DNA of 64,000 nucleotides. Source: Sycon ciliatum (lineage: Eukaryota; Porifera; Calcarea; Leucosolenida; Sycettidae). The stretch spans positions 12,362,508 through 12,426,507 of the forward strand of contig NC_088649.1 of NCBI RefSeq assembly GCF_964019385.1, written 5' to 3'. A model generated the notes under the pieces. It saw nothing but the letters and a program-made list of their open reading frames with translations. It did not search any database and was not told the origin of the DNA. The translations under genes and the position numbers were made by a program. Positions 44,098 to 58,439 of this stretch are shown here, one piece after another. The number at the start of each line of letters is the position of its first letter. The first letter of the stretch is position 1.

Positions 44098-47000
44098 AAC
44101 CAAAGGAGAGTAGAGGGTGCACAAAAATTGCGTTTTTCGTACTTTCAAGTGGCCATAAGTACAAGAAAATGCATAAGCATCCCCCATAAGAACATCATTT
44201 CCACAGTCCATGCATGCTAGAGAACAACTTAGAACAGAAAAAACAGCACTTCTTCTGTAAAAGTTTATCTAACCAGCAAGGTTTACAGAATATCTGTACC
44301 GTATTGTACGAAACATGCCCCGACTCGTGACTGCACACAGCTCGGATTCCAGACAGGGAACAATCCACTAGAAATACTTTGTATTGCATGTCACAATGGT
44401 CCCCGTTGTCATGGGAACAGTCAACCATGAGAGCGTACGTGTGGGCTGTGTTTTGCTGTACAGTGGACACTGCTCACTGAGACAGTGCTTGTGCTCAAAG
44501 CAGAATGTTACGTGCCATAGCTACTGGATGCAGAACCACTTGCAGATCAGAGCGACATGAACTGAAATTACCAGCTTGGGAGCCATCCCCGACCATACAC
44601 CACCGCTTCCAGAGCGTCTACTTTAGACTCTGCGTGGCTGTAGCTGGAAGTGCAGGACGGTGACAGCAACCTTGTTCATGCGCATGGCTGCATAGCCGCC
44701 TGGGAGTACACGCACGGGCAATACTGGCTTCAATGCACCCTCGCGGCTGTACCATTTGGGCTTGCATCAGCCGGTATTGCCGTGTTCATGTACCCAAACT
44801 ACGTACAGAACTGTTCCGTCCTTTGTGGACTCATCAGCGCAGCACAGATAAATCAGGCTCAACCTATGTGCGTGCATGTATGTAAGTATTTGCAAGCACA
44901 CTATATTACCAAAGTACCATAACTACATGCAAGAGTACATAACCCCAAGAGTGTACAACTGCCTGCATAACTTCTATACAGTACTGCGACGGCAAAACTT
45001 CACATCACGTGACATGGTTCAAAAGGCTACACTGGCAAACAGTGCACAAACGCCCTTAAGAGAGTTGAACCCAGAGCAGGGTTGCATACAAACCTGTATC
45101 TATCATGCACTGGGTTCAAATAATGTGTGCAAGTACGTCACGTGATATGAAGTTCTGCCGCCGCGGAGTCGCATACCCCATAGCTGGAGTTAAACATTCT
45201 TGGGGAGTATGTACCCTTGCAGCTACATGTAATCATGGCAGCTACCCGTTTGCATCTTTCCCCTCAACCAATGAACATAATAATAAGTAGTCTGTTGTGG
45301 ACATGGAAATCCAGTTGAATAACCGCTGGGCCAGCGTCCATACTCCTTTGACCTTAGTGCATACAGAACGTTGCATACACAGTGCACAATCATGTTGATC
45401 GTATGCGTACTCATGGCTGCATGGCCAGCCAGCACCGTGACAGGGGCCGCTTGACCTCACACTGGATTTCCATGTCCACGATACACTAGTACATTTCTCA
45501 CCACTATCTCCCAACTAGTACATGTACTGAGCTGCTAGTGAGTCAAGAGACATACTCTTATTGCGGATATCGGATCGTATTCAACACCATAGCAGCGGCA
45601 AAGTCAGCTACATCGTGTACCCAGACAACAATGTACAAGCACATAGATGCCAGAGTGCACTGATGTAAAAATTATAATATTTTTCATTTCACTAACACCG
45701 ACCTACTTACTTGCTACGCCATCCGCATCGCTCGTGGCTTTCTCTGCCGTGCCACTGAGTGACTCCTAAACGAACAGCAATGACTCCGGATGAGGGTCTG
45801 CACGCCGCAGTCGGCTAATAGATAGCGTGAGAATAGTACGTCTTGCACTTGTCCATATTCTGTCGCTCGCCAGCTTTGTGTCCGTGTCGATATTGGTGAC
45901 AGTTTACAAAAAAATGATAATAATAACGAAGGCATGGTATGCAAACGCACTCATATCCAGTCTGCACTGCAGGTCGGTCGGTGTACGGATAGCCACAGAA
46001 GTCACAAATGATGTGACACGATGGACAGGTCCGAAGACCGAACTTTCGACGTTATGTCAGAGGCCACTGCTAGCCATGCCAGTTCGCTTGGTGGCTGCTG
46101 GACTTCTTGACCCAAGTTGAACTCCGTCTTCCAAAGACATACTGTGTTGACCTGCTACGTGTAACGACGTTGCCGTTTCAAGCTCGTTGCAAGCGTCTTG
46201 ACTTCGTTGCTATACTTAGTTGTAGTACAGGACATAACTGCTAACTTTACATAGCCGGTCTAGCGACTATCGTACCTTTGTTCACGACATGCTGACGCTT
46301 CGCTTGCATGTCATTTTTAGCTACCAGTAGCTCCTTCCAACCAAATCTTTTTCCGCAGCCAAGTCCTGAATAGCGAACACCAACCGCTGACCGCTGACTC
46401 GGTCTACATAGCCATCGCTACTACTGCTTGCAAGTACTTGTAGGCTGGTACATACTAGTAGGTAAAAAGCAAATGCCAAAGGCGACAACTTTTGATAGAC
46501 TCGTGACGTTGAAGAGAACCTGTTCCAGAACATGCAACACAGCAACAACAAACCGTTGTTTCTGCACCACACAGTGAGCATCATTCCTGAGGTTTCAAAT
46601 TTGGACTTCACGGAGAATTTCAAAGTAAGTTTCGGAGAGAAAAGAGCAGAACGTGGCATTCCTGAGGATACTAAAAAAAAACTGCGTAGTCTACTGATGT
46701 AACACTGCATGCACTATGTACAGTGCTAGTGCTGCCACTGCCAACGCCAGAGGCTAGGACAAATCCCACACTGACATGATATGGCTTGGAAAATGGAAAT
46801 CATTAGCGCCTCATTAGGCCACACGTTTTTATTTCTATGTTTCTCGTCACCCGATCGATAATCTAAAAATTAATCGTATGTGAGATCTAGAGGTGAAAAC
46901 AAATGACCAAAAAATAAAAAAAGTTGACTAATAATAATAAGAAAAGGTGACAGCACCGACACAATCCACACACTCAAGTAAGCCAATTAATTATTAATTT

Positions 47001-47738
47001 TGGTAACCGAACGTTTTCGCTCCCTTCTCATCGTGGGTAAGTACAGGGAATAATGGAAAAATGTCAAAATACAGCAATTTATATAGCTACCGGTACAGCA
47101 AAAATCAAAGATCGAGAACCTCACGATATACGTGTGGAAAAAAAATTAAATTCAGCAGAACAGGTGAAACACAGGGTGAAGGTGAAGAAACGACTAAAAC
47201 ATAATGAAAACATCAGTGACGAGAAGCACTCCTGACACTTTCACGAGGATTAGCGCCAAACAACTGCAGCGACAAAACATTTTCCTTCTGAACACATAGT
47301 TCAGGGGACAACTTACGGATATATAACGCTTCCAAAACAGACAAAATGTAATACAGATCTGCCACGGACCAAAACTGAGAAACACATCATCTCTGTACAA
47401 CTCACGACAACTATCACTAACGGACAGATGACTCTTGATAGCCGATTGTTGACTGTTGGAATGTCGCGTCTAATAATAATAAGTTTACTGTAGACCTAAT
47501 CATGCTAAAATTAATTCTCTAAAATCGACCAATACACCGTGTGAAATTGCATCCAAAGTGAGTATAGCAACAGTTTTCTTTTTTTTTTTCTTCCGGACTC
47601 GACCTCCTTGAATAATTAATATTCATATGCGCGCGGGTGAGGCGAATCATAAAAATAAAAACGAGTGGCCTTATAACATTTTACTGGCCCAATCCTCAAC
47701 ACATAGATCAATGATTGTTGATACCATCTGTAGTTACG

Positions 47739-47900
<162 letters not shown>

Positions 47901-48522
47901 CCGCGACAAGTCACCTTCAGAATACACAGCATAGACTGCTAGCACACATTACCACACAAGTACAGCACAGTAAGTGATTGTTGCCAAGGTATCCAGCACT
48001 CCTGGGCGCACAGCATACGAGTATTAAAGAGACTGAAATGTCACTGAATTCAAAATCATGATCTGCATCAACGGTGTAAAAAAGTAGCCATACAGAATTA
48101 TTATAATGATTGACTTGAAAGGAGATAAAAGCATAACTAGGGAAAGGGCGGTCTACATAACAATGAGAAGTAAGTGAAAGACTGAGTGCAGCTGCATACC
48201 ACTGGAATATGACAAAGACAACGGTGGATCAACAGCACGATGTCATTTCCACGTGCGTGTACATACTGGTTTATTAATAGCAGAATGACATTCACGGTCT
48301 TGAGTGCTACCACAGTGTGCAGGATGCTAGGGTGCAGCAGCAGGCACATTAGTGCACGCTGCTACGGCTATTGCCAGTCCATACATCTATCATGTAGGGT
48401 GTGATGGAATAACTGTGCACTATGCAAACAGCACAATATTGATATGCACACCATTCACCAAAATGCAGGAATCAGAGTCACTCTGAGAAGGAAATTGATT
48501 AAAAGAGGGGAGTAATTCCACA

Positions 48523-48765
48523 ATGTCATTCAACGATCTTCAGGAATGGGGCTATGAAACGATAATTCAAGACTTTCCAAATCGTAATATAATAGACGTA
48601 CTGTTGCAGCACATACTACCTACGGCACAACAGTTTTATTTTGTAAGAATTAATAATAATCTGAAAGCAAAAGGGGCTGCGGGGGCGGGGAAAGAATCAC
48701 TTGCCAAAATCAGAACATCTAGTAGATATGATACACAAGTACCACGCATAGCTGATAACTGTTAG
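48523..48765 (+). other. Conserved plus-strand frame MSFNDLQEWGYETII, unit 4
   Basis: Eighty codons opening MSFNDLQEWGYETIIQDFPN and containing IIDVLLQHILPTAQQFYFVR. The same frame begins at 55598 (unit 5) and is shifted or damaged in units 1, 2 and 3. It reads like real protein for its first 50 codons, then runs through a G-rich tract. Possibly an exon of a plus-strand gene or chance. No family recognised. Confidence 0.25.
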
Positions 48766-49216
48766 CTGATTCCAAGACCGGGAACAACAGCAACATGGAG
48801 GCTAGCAAGAGCGCCCCGGTCTTGAGCAGGATCTCCACGTTAGCCTAACCAGCGTAGTGCAATACACAACTAGCAGGATCACGTCGTTAGCCTAACCAGT
48901 GCAGCGCAGTACACCACTACTACACTGTAGCAGCAACAGCACCATGCCAGACCAGTGTAGTGCACAGCTAGTCCTTGATTTCACCAACTTACTGATAATT
49001 TCGGTATACTCTATTGCAGTTCTCAAAGCTCCTCCAACTTGACAGTTTCAGTGTTTCAACCTCTCTGATACATTACATGACAAAGAGAGAGTCTGACTTG
49101 GCAGCCGTGCTACGCCGAGTTGGCAAGCGTCTTCCTGTCGAACCGGGTGCTAGACGAAGTAGAGTATGTACCATTGACCCTGGTATTGGGTCCTGTTACC
49201 ATAACAGACAGATGGA

Positions 49217-49370
<154 letters not shown>

Positions 49371-49552
49371 ATGCGTGAATACGTGACATGTATATCAACA
49401 AACTTACTATATTTTTGTATGCCAGTGATGACAGTGGGAGAAGATACCATACTAAGGACATGGCGTGTGATAAAAGCGGAATTTTTTCTAGCAATGAAAT
49501 TGAGAAAGGTTTGCATGATGAATGGAGTAGCTTGGCTCTACATACACAAACC

Positions 49553-49969
49553 CAGTGTCTGCTCCAGCGCCGGGTGAGCCGGGTAACCCAACCGGTTGGG
49601 CGGCGCTTGGACCCGGTTGAAAATATAGTACCGGGTCACCTGTGACCAGGTTGGTACTTTACACTTTCGAACTTTGAAAGGACTGACTACATGGCTTGTA
49701 TGTGTCAGATACTTCTTCTTCTTCCATAATTTTCTAATTCCTGTCCTCTCTTTTCTAAGTGCGGCTTATCCATTCGCCTTTATACCATTGGGCCTAGTTC
49801 CCGTTTATTGTCCGAATTAAAATCAAACCAACCATCCAGTTAAAGCATGTGACTCAGCTGGTGCGACAGCGCCACGCCACGTACATGTGTACCCGGCTCC
49901 GACCCGGTTGAAATGGTTGCGCCAGGTACACGTGTACCCGGCTGTCCTACAATCCTAGAGCAGACACTG
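49553..49969. mobile_element. 417-bp MITE, unit 4 copy
   Basis: Same length and ends as 43142-43558, at the homologous site, nearly identical. It was inherited through unit duplication, not inserted independently. Confidence 0.75.
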
Positions 49970-50791
49970 CAACCCACAGTACACATGTGTTGTGTTGTAC
50001 AGCATGCCATCCTGCAAACCCCTCAGCTGATCATACATGAATCACAACACGGCAGCAGCAGCATAGCAGTAGCACAATCACAATCAGTGTCTGGGTATGA
50101 GTACCTTTTCAAAAGACGACGGTGGTTCCACTACCTCTTCTCCAAGTTTGGATATTTGCTGTCGTAGGTGTGCAGGACGAGAACCAGCCACCACTGGCTT
50201 TGGCTTAATTGCTGGATGGGGTTTCTTACTGCCTCATTCAGCAGATCTGGAAAGACAAACAAAAAGTCATTTCTTATCTATCCCATCCAGAAAGTGTTGG
50301 ATAAATCCCCTCTTCCATACCAGCTGGTCCGTTTCCTCCAATGGCTTACTCTGGCCATGATCTGTGGAGACCACACGGCATCTGCTTGCACCCGGTTGAA
50401 CCATGTCCTGAAGCTGTTTGTGGATGTCCATGTCATACATGCAGCTGTCAATTACTGTGATGATATCCTTCACCAGTGCAAGGACTTTGGCTGGTCTGCT
50501 TCCAAGGTAGGGTGGTAGCCAAAGGAGAGTAGAGGGTGCACTAAAATTGCGTTTTTCGTACTTTCAAGTGGCCATAAGTACAAAAAAATGCATAAGCATC
50601 CCCCATAAGAACATCATTTCCACAGTCCATGCATGCTAGAGAACAACTTAGAACAGAGAAAACAGCACTTCTTCTGTAAAAGTTTATCTAACCAGCAAGG
50701 TTTACAGAATATCTGTATCGTATTGTACGAAACATGCCCCGACTCGTGACTGCACACAGCTCGGATTCCATACAGGGAACAATTGACTTTA

Positions 50792-51265
50792 CAGTCGTCC
50801 CTCTCTAATCCAGCACTTGTTTATCCGGAACCCTTGCCAACCGGCGCACTTTCTGACGAAACCGATTTTTTTCGTTCAATTCCTACATGTTAATCCAGCA
50901 CTTGAATTCCGCCTCCGGCAGTGACTTTTTTAAACGAATCGCTCAAACTGCACGTAGTTTGATTTCATAATCCGGCAGTCGTAAATTGCGTACCGTACAG
51001 GTGCACTCCTTGCGAGGCCAGTCTGGTCAGTGCTGCGCGCGCGTGGGGCCACTTCAGAGTTCAGTTCAGTTGACAACTGTACTCTACCTCGCGCGGGAGA
51101 GTTCAGTTCGGATGGTTGTTAGGAATTTTCCGAACCCTAACTCAATAGTACATGCATGCAATTGGGTAGGGCCGGGTCAGAGGGCAGGATTTCTTAATCC
51201 AGCACCCTCGTTAATCCAGCAGAAAACGCCGTAGCAAAAGGTGCCGGATTAGAGAGGTACGACTG
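50792..51265. mobile_element. pogo/Tigger-like MITE
   Basis: Ends CAGTCGTCCCTCTCTAATCC and, as complement, CAGTCGTACCTCTCTAATCC, with TA on both sides (50790-50791, 51266-51267). Length 474 bp. The interior has CCAGCACTTG and CCGGCACC motifs near the ends and no transposase. Units 1 to 3 show the empty site (ACTAGAAATACTTTG). It interrupts the Cys/His-rich frame. Confidence 0.88.
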
Positions 51266-54200
51266 TAAATACTTTGTATTGCATGTCACAATGGTCCCCG
51301 TTGTCATGGGAACAGTCAACCATGAGTGCGTACGTGTGGGCTGTGTTTTGCTGTACAGTGGACACTGCTCACTGAGACAGTGCTTGTGCTCAAAGCGGAA
51401 TGTTAGGTGCCATAGCTACTGGATGCAGAACCACTTGCAGATCAGAGCGACATGAACTGAAAGTACCAGCTTGGGAGCCATCCCCGACCATACACCACCG
51501 CTTCCAGAGCGTCTACTTTAGACTCTGCGTGGCTGTAGCTGGAAGTGCAGGACAGTGACAGCAACCTTGTTCATGCGCATGGCTGCATAGCCGCCTGGGA
51601 GTACACACCCGGGCAATACTGGCTTCAATGCACCCTCGCGGCTGTACCATTCGGGCTTGCATCAGCCGGTATTGCCGTGTTCATGTACTCAAACTACGTA
51701 CAGAACTGTTCCGTCCTTTGTGGACTCATCAGCGCAGCACAGAGAAATCAGGCTCAACCTGTTTGTGTGCATGGATGTAAGTACTTGCCAGCACACTATA
51801 TTACCAAAGTACCATAACTACATGCAAGAGTACATAACCCCCAAGAGTGTACAACTGCCTGCACAACTTCTATACAGTGCTGCGACGGCAAAACTTCACA
51901 TCACGTGACATGGTTTAAAAGGCTACACAGGCAAACAGTGCACAAACGCCCATAAGACAGTTGAACCCAGAGCAGGGTTGCATACAAACCTGTATCTATC
52001 ATTCACGGGGTGCAAATAATGTGTGCAAGTTAGTCACGTGATATGAAGTTCTGCCGCCGCGGAGTCACAGACCCCATAGCTGGAGTTAAACATTCTTGGG
52101 GAGTATGTACCCTTGCAGCTACATGTAACCATGGCAACTACCCGTTTGCATCTTTCCCCTCAACCAATGAACATAATAATAAGTAGTCTGTTGTGGACAT
52201 GGAAATCCAGTTGAATAACCGCTGGGCCAGCGTCCATACTCCTTAGTGCATACAGAACGTTGCATACACAGTGCACAATCATGTTGATCGTATGCGTACT
52301 CATGGCTGCATGGCCAGCCAGCACTGTGACATGACAGGGGCCGCTTGACCTCACACTGGATTTCCATGTCCACCATACACTAGTACATTTCTCACCACTA
52401 TCTCCCAACTAGTACATGTACTGGGCTGCTTGGGTCAAGAGACATACTTATTGCGGATATCGGATCGTATTCAACACGATAGCAGCGGTAAAGTCAGCTA
52501 CATCGTGTACCCAGACAACAATGTACAAGCACATAGATGCCAGAGTGCACTGATGTAAAAATATAATATTTTTTCATTTCACTAACACCGACCTACTTAC
52601 TTGCTACGCCATCCGCATCGCTCGTGGCTTTCTCTGCCGTGCCACTGAGTGACTCCTGAACGAACAGCAATGACTCCGGATGAGGGTCTGCACGCCGCAG
52701 TCGGCTAATAGATAGCGTGAGAATAGTACGTCTTGCACTTGTCCATATTCTGTCGCTCGCCAGCTTTGTGTCCGTTTCGATGTTGGTGACAGTTTGCAAA
52801 AAAATGATAATAATAACGAAGGCATGGTATGCAAACGCACTCATATCCAGTCTGCACTGCAGGTCGGTCGGTGTACGGATAGCCACAGAAGTCACAAACG
52901 ATGTGACACGATGGACAGGTCCGAAGACCGAACTTTCGACGTTATGTCAGCTGCAGAGGCCACTGCTAGCCATGCCAGTTCGCTTGGTGGCTGCTGGACT
53001 TCTTGACCCAAGTAGTTGAACTCCATCTTCCAAAGACATACTGTGTTGACCTGCTACGTGTAACGACGTTGCCGTTTCAACTTTCAAGCTCGTTGCAAGC
53101 GTCTTGACTTCGTTGCTATACTTGTAGTACAGGTAACATAACTACATGTACTAACTTTACATAGCCGGTCTAGCGACTAGCGTACCTTTGTTCACGACAT
53201 GCTGACGCTTCGCTTGCATGTAAATTTTAGCTACCAGTAGCTCCTTCCAAACAAATATTTTTCCGCAGCCAAGTCCTGAATAGCGAACACCAACCGCTGA
53301 CCGCTGACTCGGTCTACATAGCCTTCGCTACTACTGCTTGCAAGTACTTGTAGCATGGTACATACTAGTAGGTAAAAAGCAAATGCCAAAGGCGACAACT
53401 TCGACTCGTGACGTTGAAGAGAACCTGTTCCAGAACATGCAACACAGCAACAACAAACCGTTGTTTCTGCACCATACAGCGCTATAATGAGCATCATTCC
53501 TGAGGTTTCAAATTTGGACTTCACGGAGAATTTCAAAGTTTCGGAGAGAAAAGAGCAGAACGTGGCATTCCTGAGGATACTAAAAAAAAAAAACTGCGTA
53601 GTCTACTGATCTAACACTGCATGCACCATGTACAGTGCTGCCACTGCCAACGCCAGAGGCTAGGACAAATCCCACACTGACATGATATGGCTTGGAAAAT
53701 GGAAATCATTAGCGCCTCATTAGGCCAAGCGTTTTTATTTATATGTTTCTCGTCACCCGATCGATAATCTAAAAATTAATCGTATGCGAGATCTAGAGGT
53801 GGAAACAAATGACCAAAAAATAAAAAAAATTTGACTAATAATAATAAGAAAAGGTGACAGCACCGACACAATCCACACACTCAAGTAAGCCAATTAATTA
53901 TTAATTTTGGTAACCGAACGTTTTCGCTCCCTTCTCATCGTGGGTAAGTACAGGGAATAATGGAAAAATGTCAAAATACAGCAATTTATATAGCTACCGG
54001 TACAGCAAAAATCAAAGATCGAGAACCTCACGATATACGTGTGGGAAAAATTAAATTCAGCAGAACAGGTGAAACACAGGGTGAAGGTGAAGAAACGACT
54101 AAAACATAATGAAAACATCAGTGACGAGAAGCACTCCTGACACTTTCACGAGGATTAGCGCCAAACAACTGCAGCGACAAAACATTTTCCTTCTGAACAC

Positions 54201-54867
54201 ATAGTTCAGGGGACAACTTACGGATATATAACGCTTCCAAAACAGACAAATGTAATACAGATCTGCCACGGGCCAAAACTGAGAAACACATCATCTCTGT
54301 ACAACTCACGACAACTACCACTAACGGACAGATGACTCTTGATAGCCGATTGCCGACTGTTGGAATGTCGCGTCTAATAATAATAAGTTTACTGTAGACC
54401 TAATCATGCTCTAAAATCGACCAATACACCGTGTAAAATAGCATCCAAAGTTAGTATAGCAACTAATTACTTCATGTAGCTAGCTGTTACGTTAGTACTC
54501 GTGGTAGGACTTTCTGTGCACGAGCAGCTACAATTATTTGTAGAGTGTGCAACAAAAAAAACACCGTACAGTCATACATACAGCGCTAGCGACCTCGCAT
54601 CATGTGTCGAGCTAGCACAGCAGGCCAGGTTGCACAATCATGTGAATGACTGGTAACCACAGTGCAGCACAGGTTTCTCTTTTCTTTTTTTTTCCGGACT
54701 CGACCTGAATCATAATTACAATGCATATGCGCGCGGGTGAGGAGAATCATAGAAATAAAAACGTGTGGCCTTATAACATGTTACTGGCCCAATCTTCAAC
54801 ACATAGATCAAGAAAATACACATAGATCAAGAACATACACATAAATCAATGATACAACCTGTAGTTA

Positions 54868-55034
<167 letters not shown>

Positions 55035-55597
55035 CCGCGACAAGTCACCTTCAGAATACACAGCATAGACTGCTAGCACACGTTACCACACAAGTACAGC
55101 ACAGTAAGTGATTGTTACCAAGGTAACCAGCGCTCCTGGACGCACGGCATATGAGTATTCAAGAGACCGAAATGTCACTGAATTAAAAATCATGATCTGC
55201 ATCAATGGTGTAAAAAAAGTAGCCATACATAATTATTATAAATATAATGATTGACTTGAAAGGAGATCAAAGCATAACTAGGGAAAGGGCGGTCTACATA
55301 ACAATGAGAAGTAAGTGAAAGACTGAGTGCAGCTGCGTACCACTGGAATTAATAGCAGAATGACATTCACGGTCTTGAGTGGTACCACAGTGTGCAGGAT
55401 GCTAGGGTGCAGCAGCAGGCACATTAGTGCACGCTGCTATGGCTATTGCCAGTCCATACATCTATCATGTAGGGTGTGATGGAATAACCGTGCACTATGC
55501 AAACAGCATAATATTGATATGCACACCATTCACCAAAATGCAGTAATCAGAGTCACTCTGAGAAGGAAATTGATTAAAAAAGGGGAGTAATTCCACA

Positions 55598-55942
55598 ATG
55601 TCATTCAACGATCTTCAGGAATGGGGCTATGAAACGATAATTCAAGACTTTCTAAATCGTAATATAATAGACGTACTGTTGCAGCACATACTACCTACGG
55701 GGCAGCAGTTTTTGTTTGTAAAAATTAATAATATTCTGAAAGCAAAAGGGGGTGGAGGGGGGTGGGGGGGGGGGGGCAAGAATCACTTGACAAAATCAGA
55801 ACATCTAGTAGATATGACACACAAGCACCTACATGTATCTAATGTAAGTAGAAGATGCAGAACTGTAAGGTGCACAGTGAATTGCACAGTGACGGCAAAC
55901 AAAGCAAGCAGTCTTCATAATGACTGGCGGTATAGACAATGA
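55598..55942 (+). other. Conserved plus-strand frame MSFNDLQEWGYETII, unit 5
   Basis: Longest copy, 114 codons: MSFNDLQEWGYETIIQDFLN, then a G-rich stretch from a poly-G run, then KNHLTKSEHLVDMTHKHLHV. Differences from unit 4 include L for P and G for A. Same uncertainty as the unit 4 copy. Confidence 0.25.
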
Positions 55943-56602
55943 CAAACCAACTGACCAACAACAAACTGATTGTCCAAGGTGCTGGATGTGTTACTGATAG
56001 TCCATGATCCGGCACATGTAAGTACCACACACACCGTCTGCACTCAAATAAACCAGTGGACAAGTACCACACTGCTGACAATGCCACTGCTTTTGTCACA
56101 CAACTCCGTGCTGATACGCATGATCACCACGCATAGCTGATAACTGTTAGCTGATTCCCAGACCGGGAACAACAGCAACATGGAGGCTAGCAAGAGCGCA
56201 CCGGTCTTGAGCAGGATCTCCACGTTAGCCTAACCAGCGCAGTGCAGTACACAACTAGCAGGATCACCCTGTTAGCCTAACCACCGCAGTGCAGTACGCC
56301 ACTACTACACTGTAGCAGCAACAGCACCATGCCAGACCAGTGGAGTGCACAGCTAGTCCTTGATTTCACCAACTTACTGATAATTTCGGTATACTCTATT
56401 GCAGTTCTCAAAGCTCCTCCAACTTGACGGTTTCAGTGTTCCAGCCTCTCTGATACATTACATGACAAAGCGATAGTCTGACTTGGCAGCAGTGCCACGC
56501 CAAGTTGGCAAGCGTCTTCCTGTCGGACCGGGTGCTCGGCAAAGTAGAGTACGTACCATTGATCCTGGTATTGGGTCCTGTTACCACAACAGACACATGG
56601 AT

Positions 56603-56618
56603 AGAGAGACAGAAAGAT

Positions 56619-56695
<77 letters not shown>

Positions 56696-56720
56696 GAGAG
56701 AGACAGACAGAGAGACAGAA
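56603..56720. repeat. (GA)n tract, unit 5
   Basis: Shorter GA tract with the GACAGACAGAGAGACAG close and ATGCGTGAATACG flank. Confidence 0.95.
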
Positions 56721-56814
56721 TGCGTGAATACGTGACATGTATATCAACAAACTGACTATATTTTTGTATGCCAGTGATGACAGTGGGAGAAGATACCATA
56801 CTAAGGACATGGTG

Positions 56815-57180
56815 CGTGATAAAAGTGGAAATTATTCCCGCAGCTATGCAGAAGACGTTACTTCAGTAACGTCTGGCGCTAGCCAGGGTCCACACAGCTT
56901 TAATTTGGTATTTATTTATTTGTTTGTTTGTTTGTGTCACGCCTTGCGCTATACCGTATCTGTCCCGTACCGTACCGTACCATCAAAGACAGCTGGCCAC
57001 AAACAGCTGGCCACAATATTCAAATAGGGCTTTCAAATGCAAGATCATAACGTGAAGCAACTTGGAAGAATGAGTATGAATGCGAAGTGTATTGGGGAAT
57101 GCATGTAGGACGATAGTGCGGGTTCGAATCCCAGGTTATGCATTGAAAAAAAGGAGAATTGAAAAAAATTATAACATCCA
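56815..57180 (+). repeat. tRNA-like short repeat, unit 5 left copy 1
   Basis: Almost identical to 11434-11800, with the B-box-like GGTTCGAATCCC at 57121. It joins the unit at the same base as in unit 2, so it was inserted before the A units separated. Strong local hairpin ACGTTACT-TC-AGTAACGT near 56855. Confidence 0.6.
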
Positions 57181-57182
57181 TA

Positions 57183-57954
57183 TGAATGGCTTCATTGCAA
57201 AACGCGCTAAACGCCAATCTCATGCATATGGCGTTTTTGGTGTCAATCGAATCAGTACGATCACTGCATCTGATGGCCAAAAAGAATTCTCCAAAACGAG
57301 ACATATCCCACTGAAAATCAACGTTGAAGTTTACGTTCTACTGCAAAACGCGATAAACACCACCGATGTTTTTGAGCAAAGTGCGACATATCCTGTCGCG
57401 CGGGCCAGTGTGACCTGTGACAAGCCAGCGAGTGCTGGCGCAGCACGTGCAAACATCGCGAATAGACTGAGTCTGTGCAAAATGTCGATGTCAGAGTTCA
57501 AAGTACAGTGTTTTCGTGTTGTTGCTTTGTAGCAGCTACATCTACTTTATCATTTCGTTCTTTTCGTATCATTTTCTTCGTAGCTGTTGTTTTTCGCTTT
57601 CGAAACTGCAAAGGGCAGTATGCTAGAGGCGTCAGGGATGGACGACGCTGCTGCTGAGCTCCTTCAGAGTTCCGAACTCAGTGAAGTCGTTGCACTTGTA
57701 TTTTCTAATCTCATAATATTGATTAGTCCGGCGAATATATCTGGTTTGGCCCAAACATATTGAAGAATCGCCTTGCTTCAGAAAATGGATGGCTCCTGAT
57801 TTTCGAGAAAGCCTGTATTTGCATACATCACCCTACTCTTCTCATCTGCCAAGTTAGATTTTACCCAAACCCACCCAGTTGTTGATCACAGAAAATCGCT
57901 GTTCCTGAAAATTGGTCAAAACGGATTTATCTCGTTTTGCAATGAAGCCCTTCA
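57183..57954. mobile_element. Tc1/mariner-like MITE, complete copy
   Basis: Ends TGAATGGCTTCATTGCAAAA and, as complement, TGAAGGGCTTCATTGCAAAA, with TA on both sides (57181-57182, 57955-57956). 772 bp, no transposase recognised. It is inserted inside the tRNA-like repeat; other copies of the repeat show the uninserted ACATCCCTATGCTTT. Its left 567 bp correspond to 11810-12376. Confidence 0.8.
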
Positions 57955-57956
57955 TA

Positions 57957-58315
57957 TGCTTTTTTTGCCTAGGTCATCAAGGTGGTAGACGGTGTCGTAT
58001 TACCCTCAACCGTACCTGTCCCGTACCGTATCGTGCCATCAAAGACGGCTGGCCACAAACAGCTGGCCACAATACTCAAATAGGGCTTTCAAATGCAAGA
58101 TCATAATGTGAATCAACTTGGAAGAATTAGTATGTATGCGAAGTGTATCGGGGGATGCATGCAGGACGATACATGGATAGTGCGGGTTCGAATCCCAGGT
58201 TATGTCTTGAAAAAATAGAAATGAAAATTTTACAACATCCCTGCTTTTTTTGCCTAGGTCATCAAGGCAAAAAAAGCATAGCGTAGGGCCCTGAGCTTCC
58301 AAGCTCTCTCGTTCT
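57957..58315 (+). repeat. tRNA-like short repeat, unit 5 left copy 2
   Basis: Begins after GCCTAGGTCATCAAGG and carries GGTTCGAATCCC at about 58184. GCCTAGGTCATCAAGG recurs at 58251, so the repeat is bounded by it on both sides. Ends at GAGCTTCCAAGCTCTC before unit sequence TTCTAGCAATGAAACC resumes. Confidence 0.6.
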
Positions 58316-58439
58316 AGCAATGAAACCGAGAAAGGTTGGCTTGATGAATGGAGTAGCTTGGCTCTATACACACCAACCCACAGTACACATGTGTTGTGTT
58401 GTACAGCATGCCATCCTGCAAACCCCTCAGCTGCATGGC

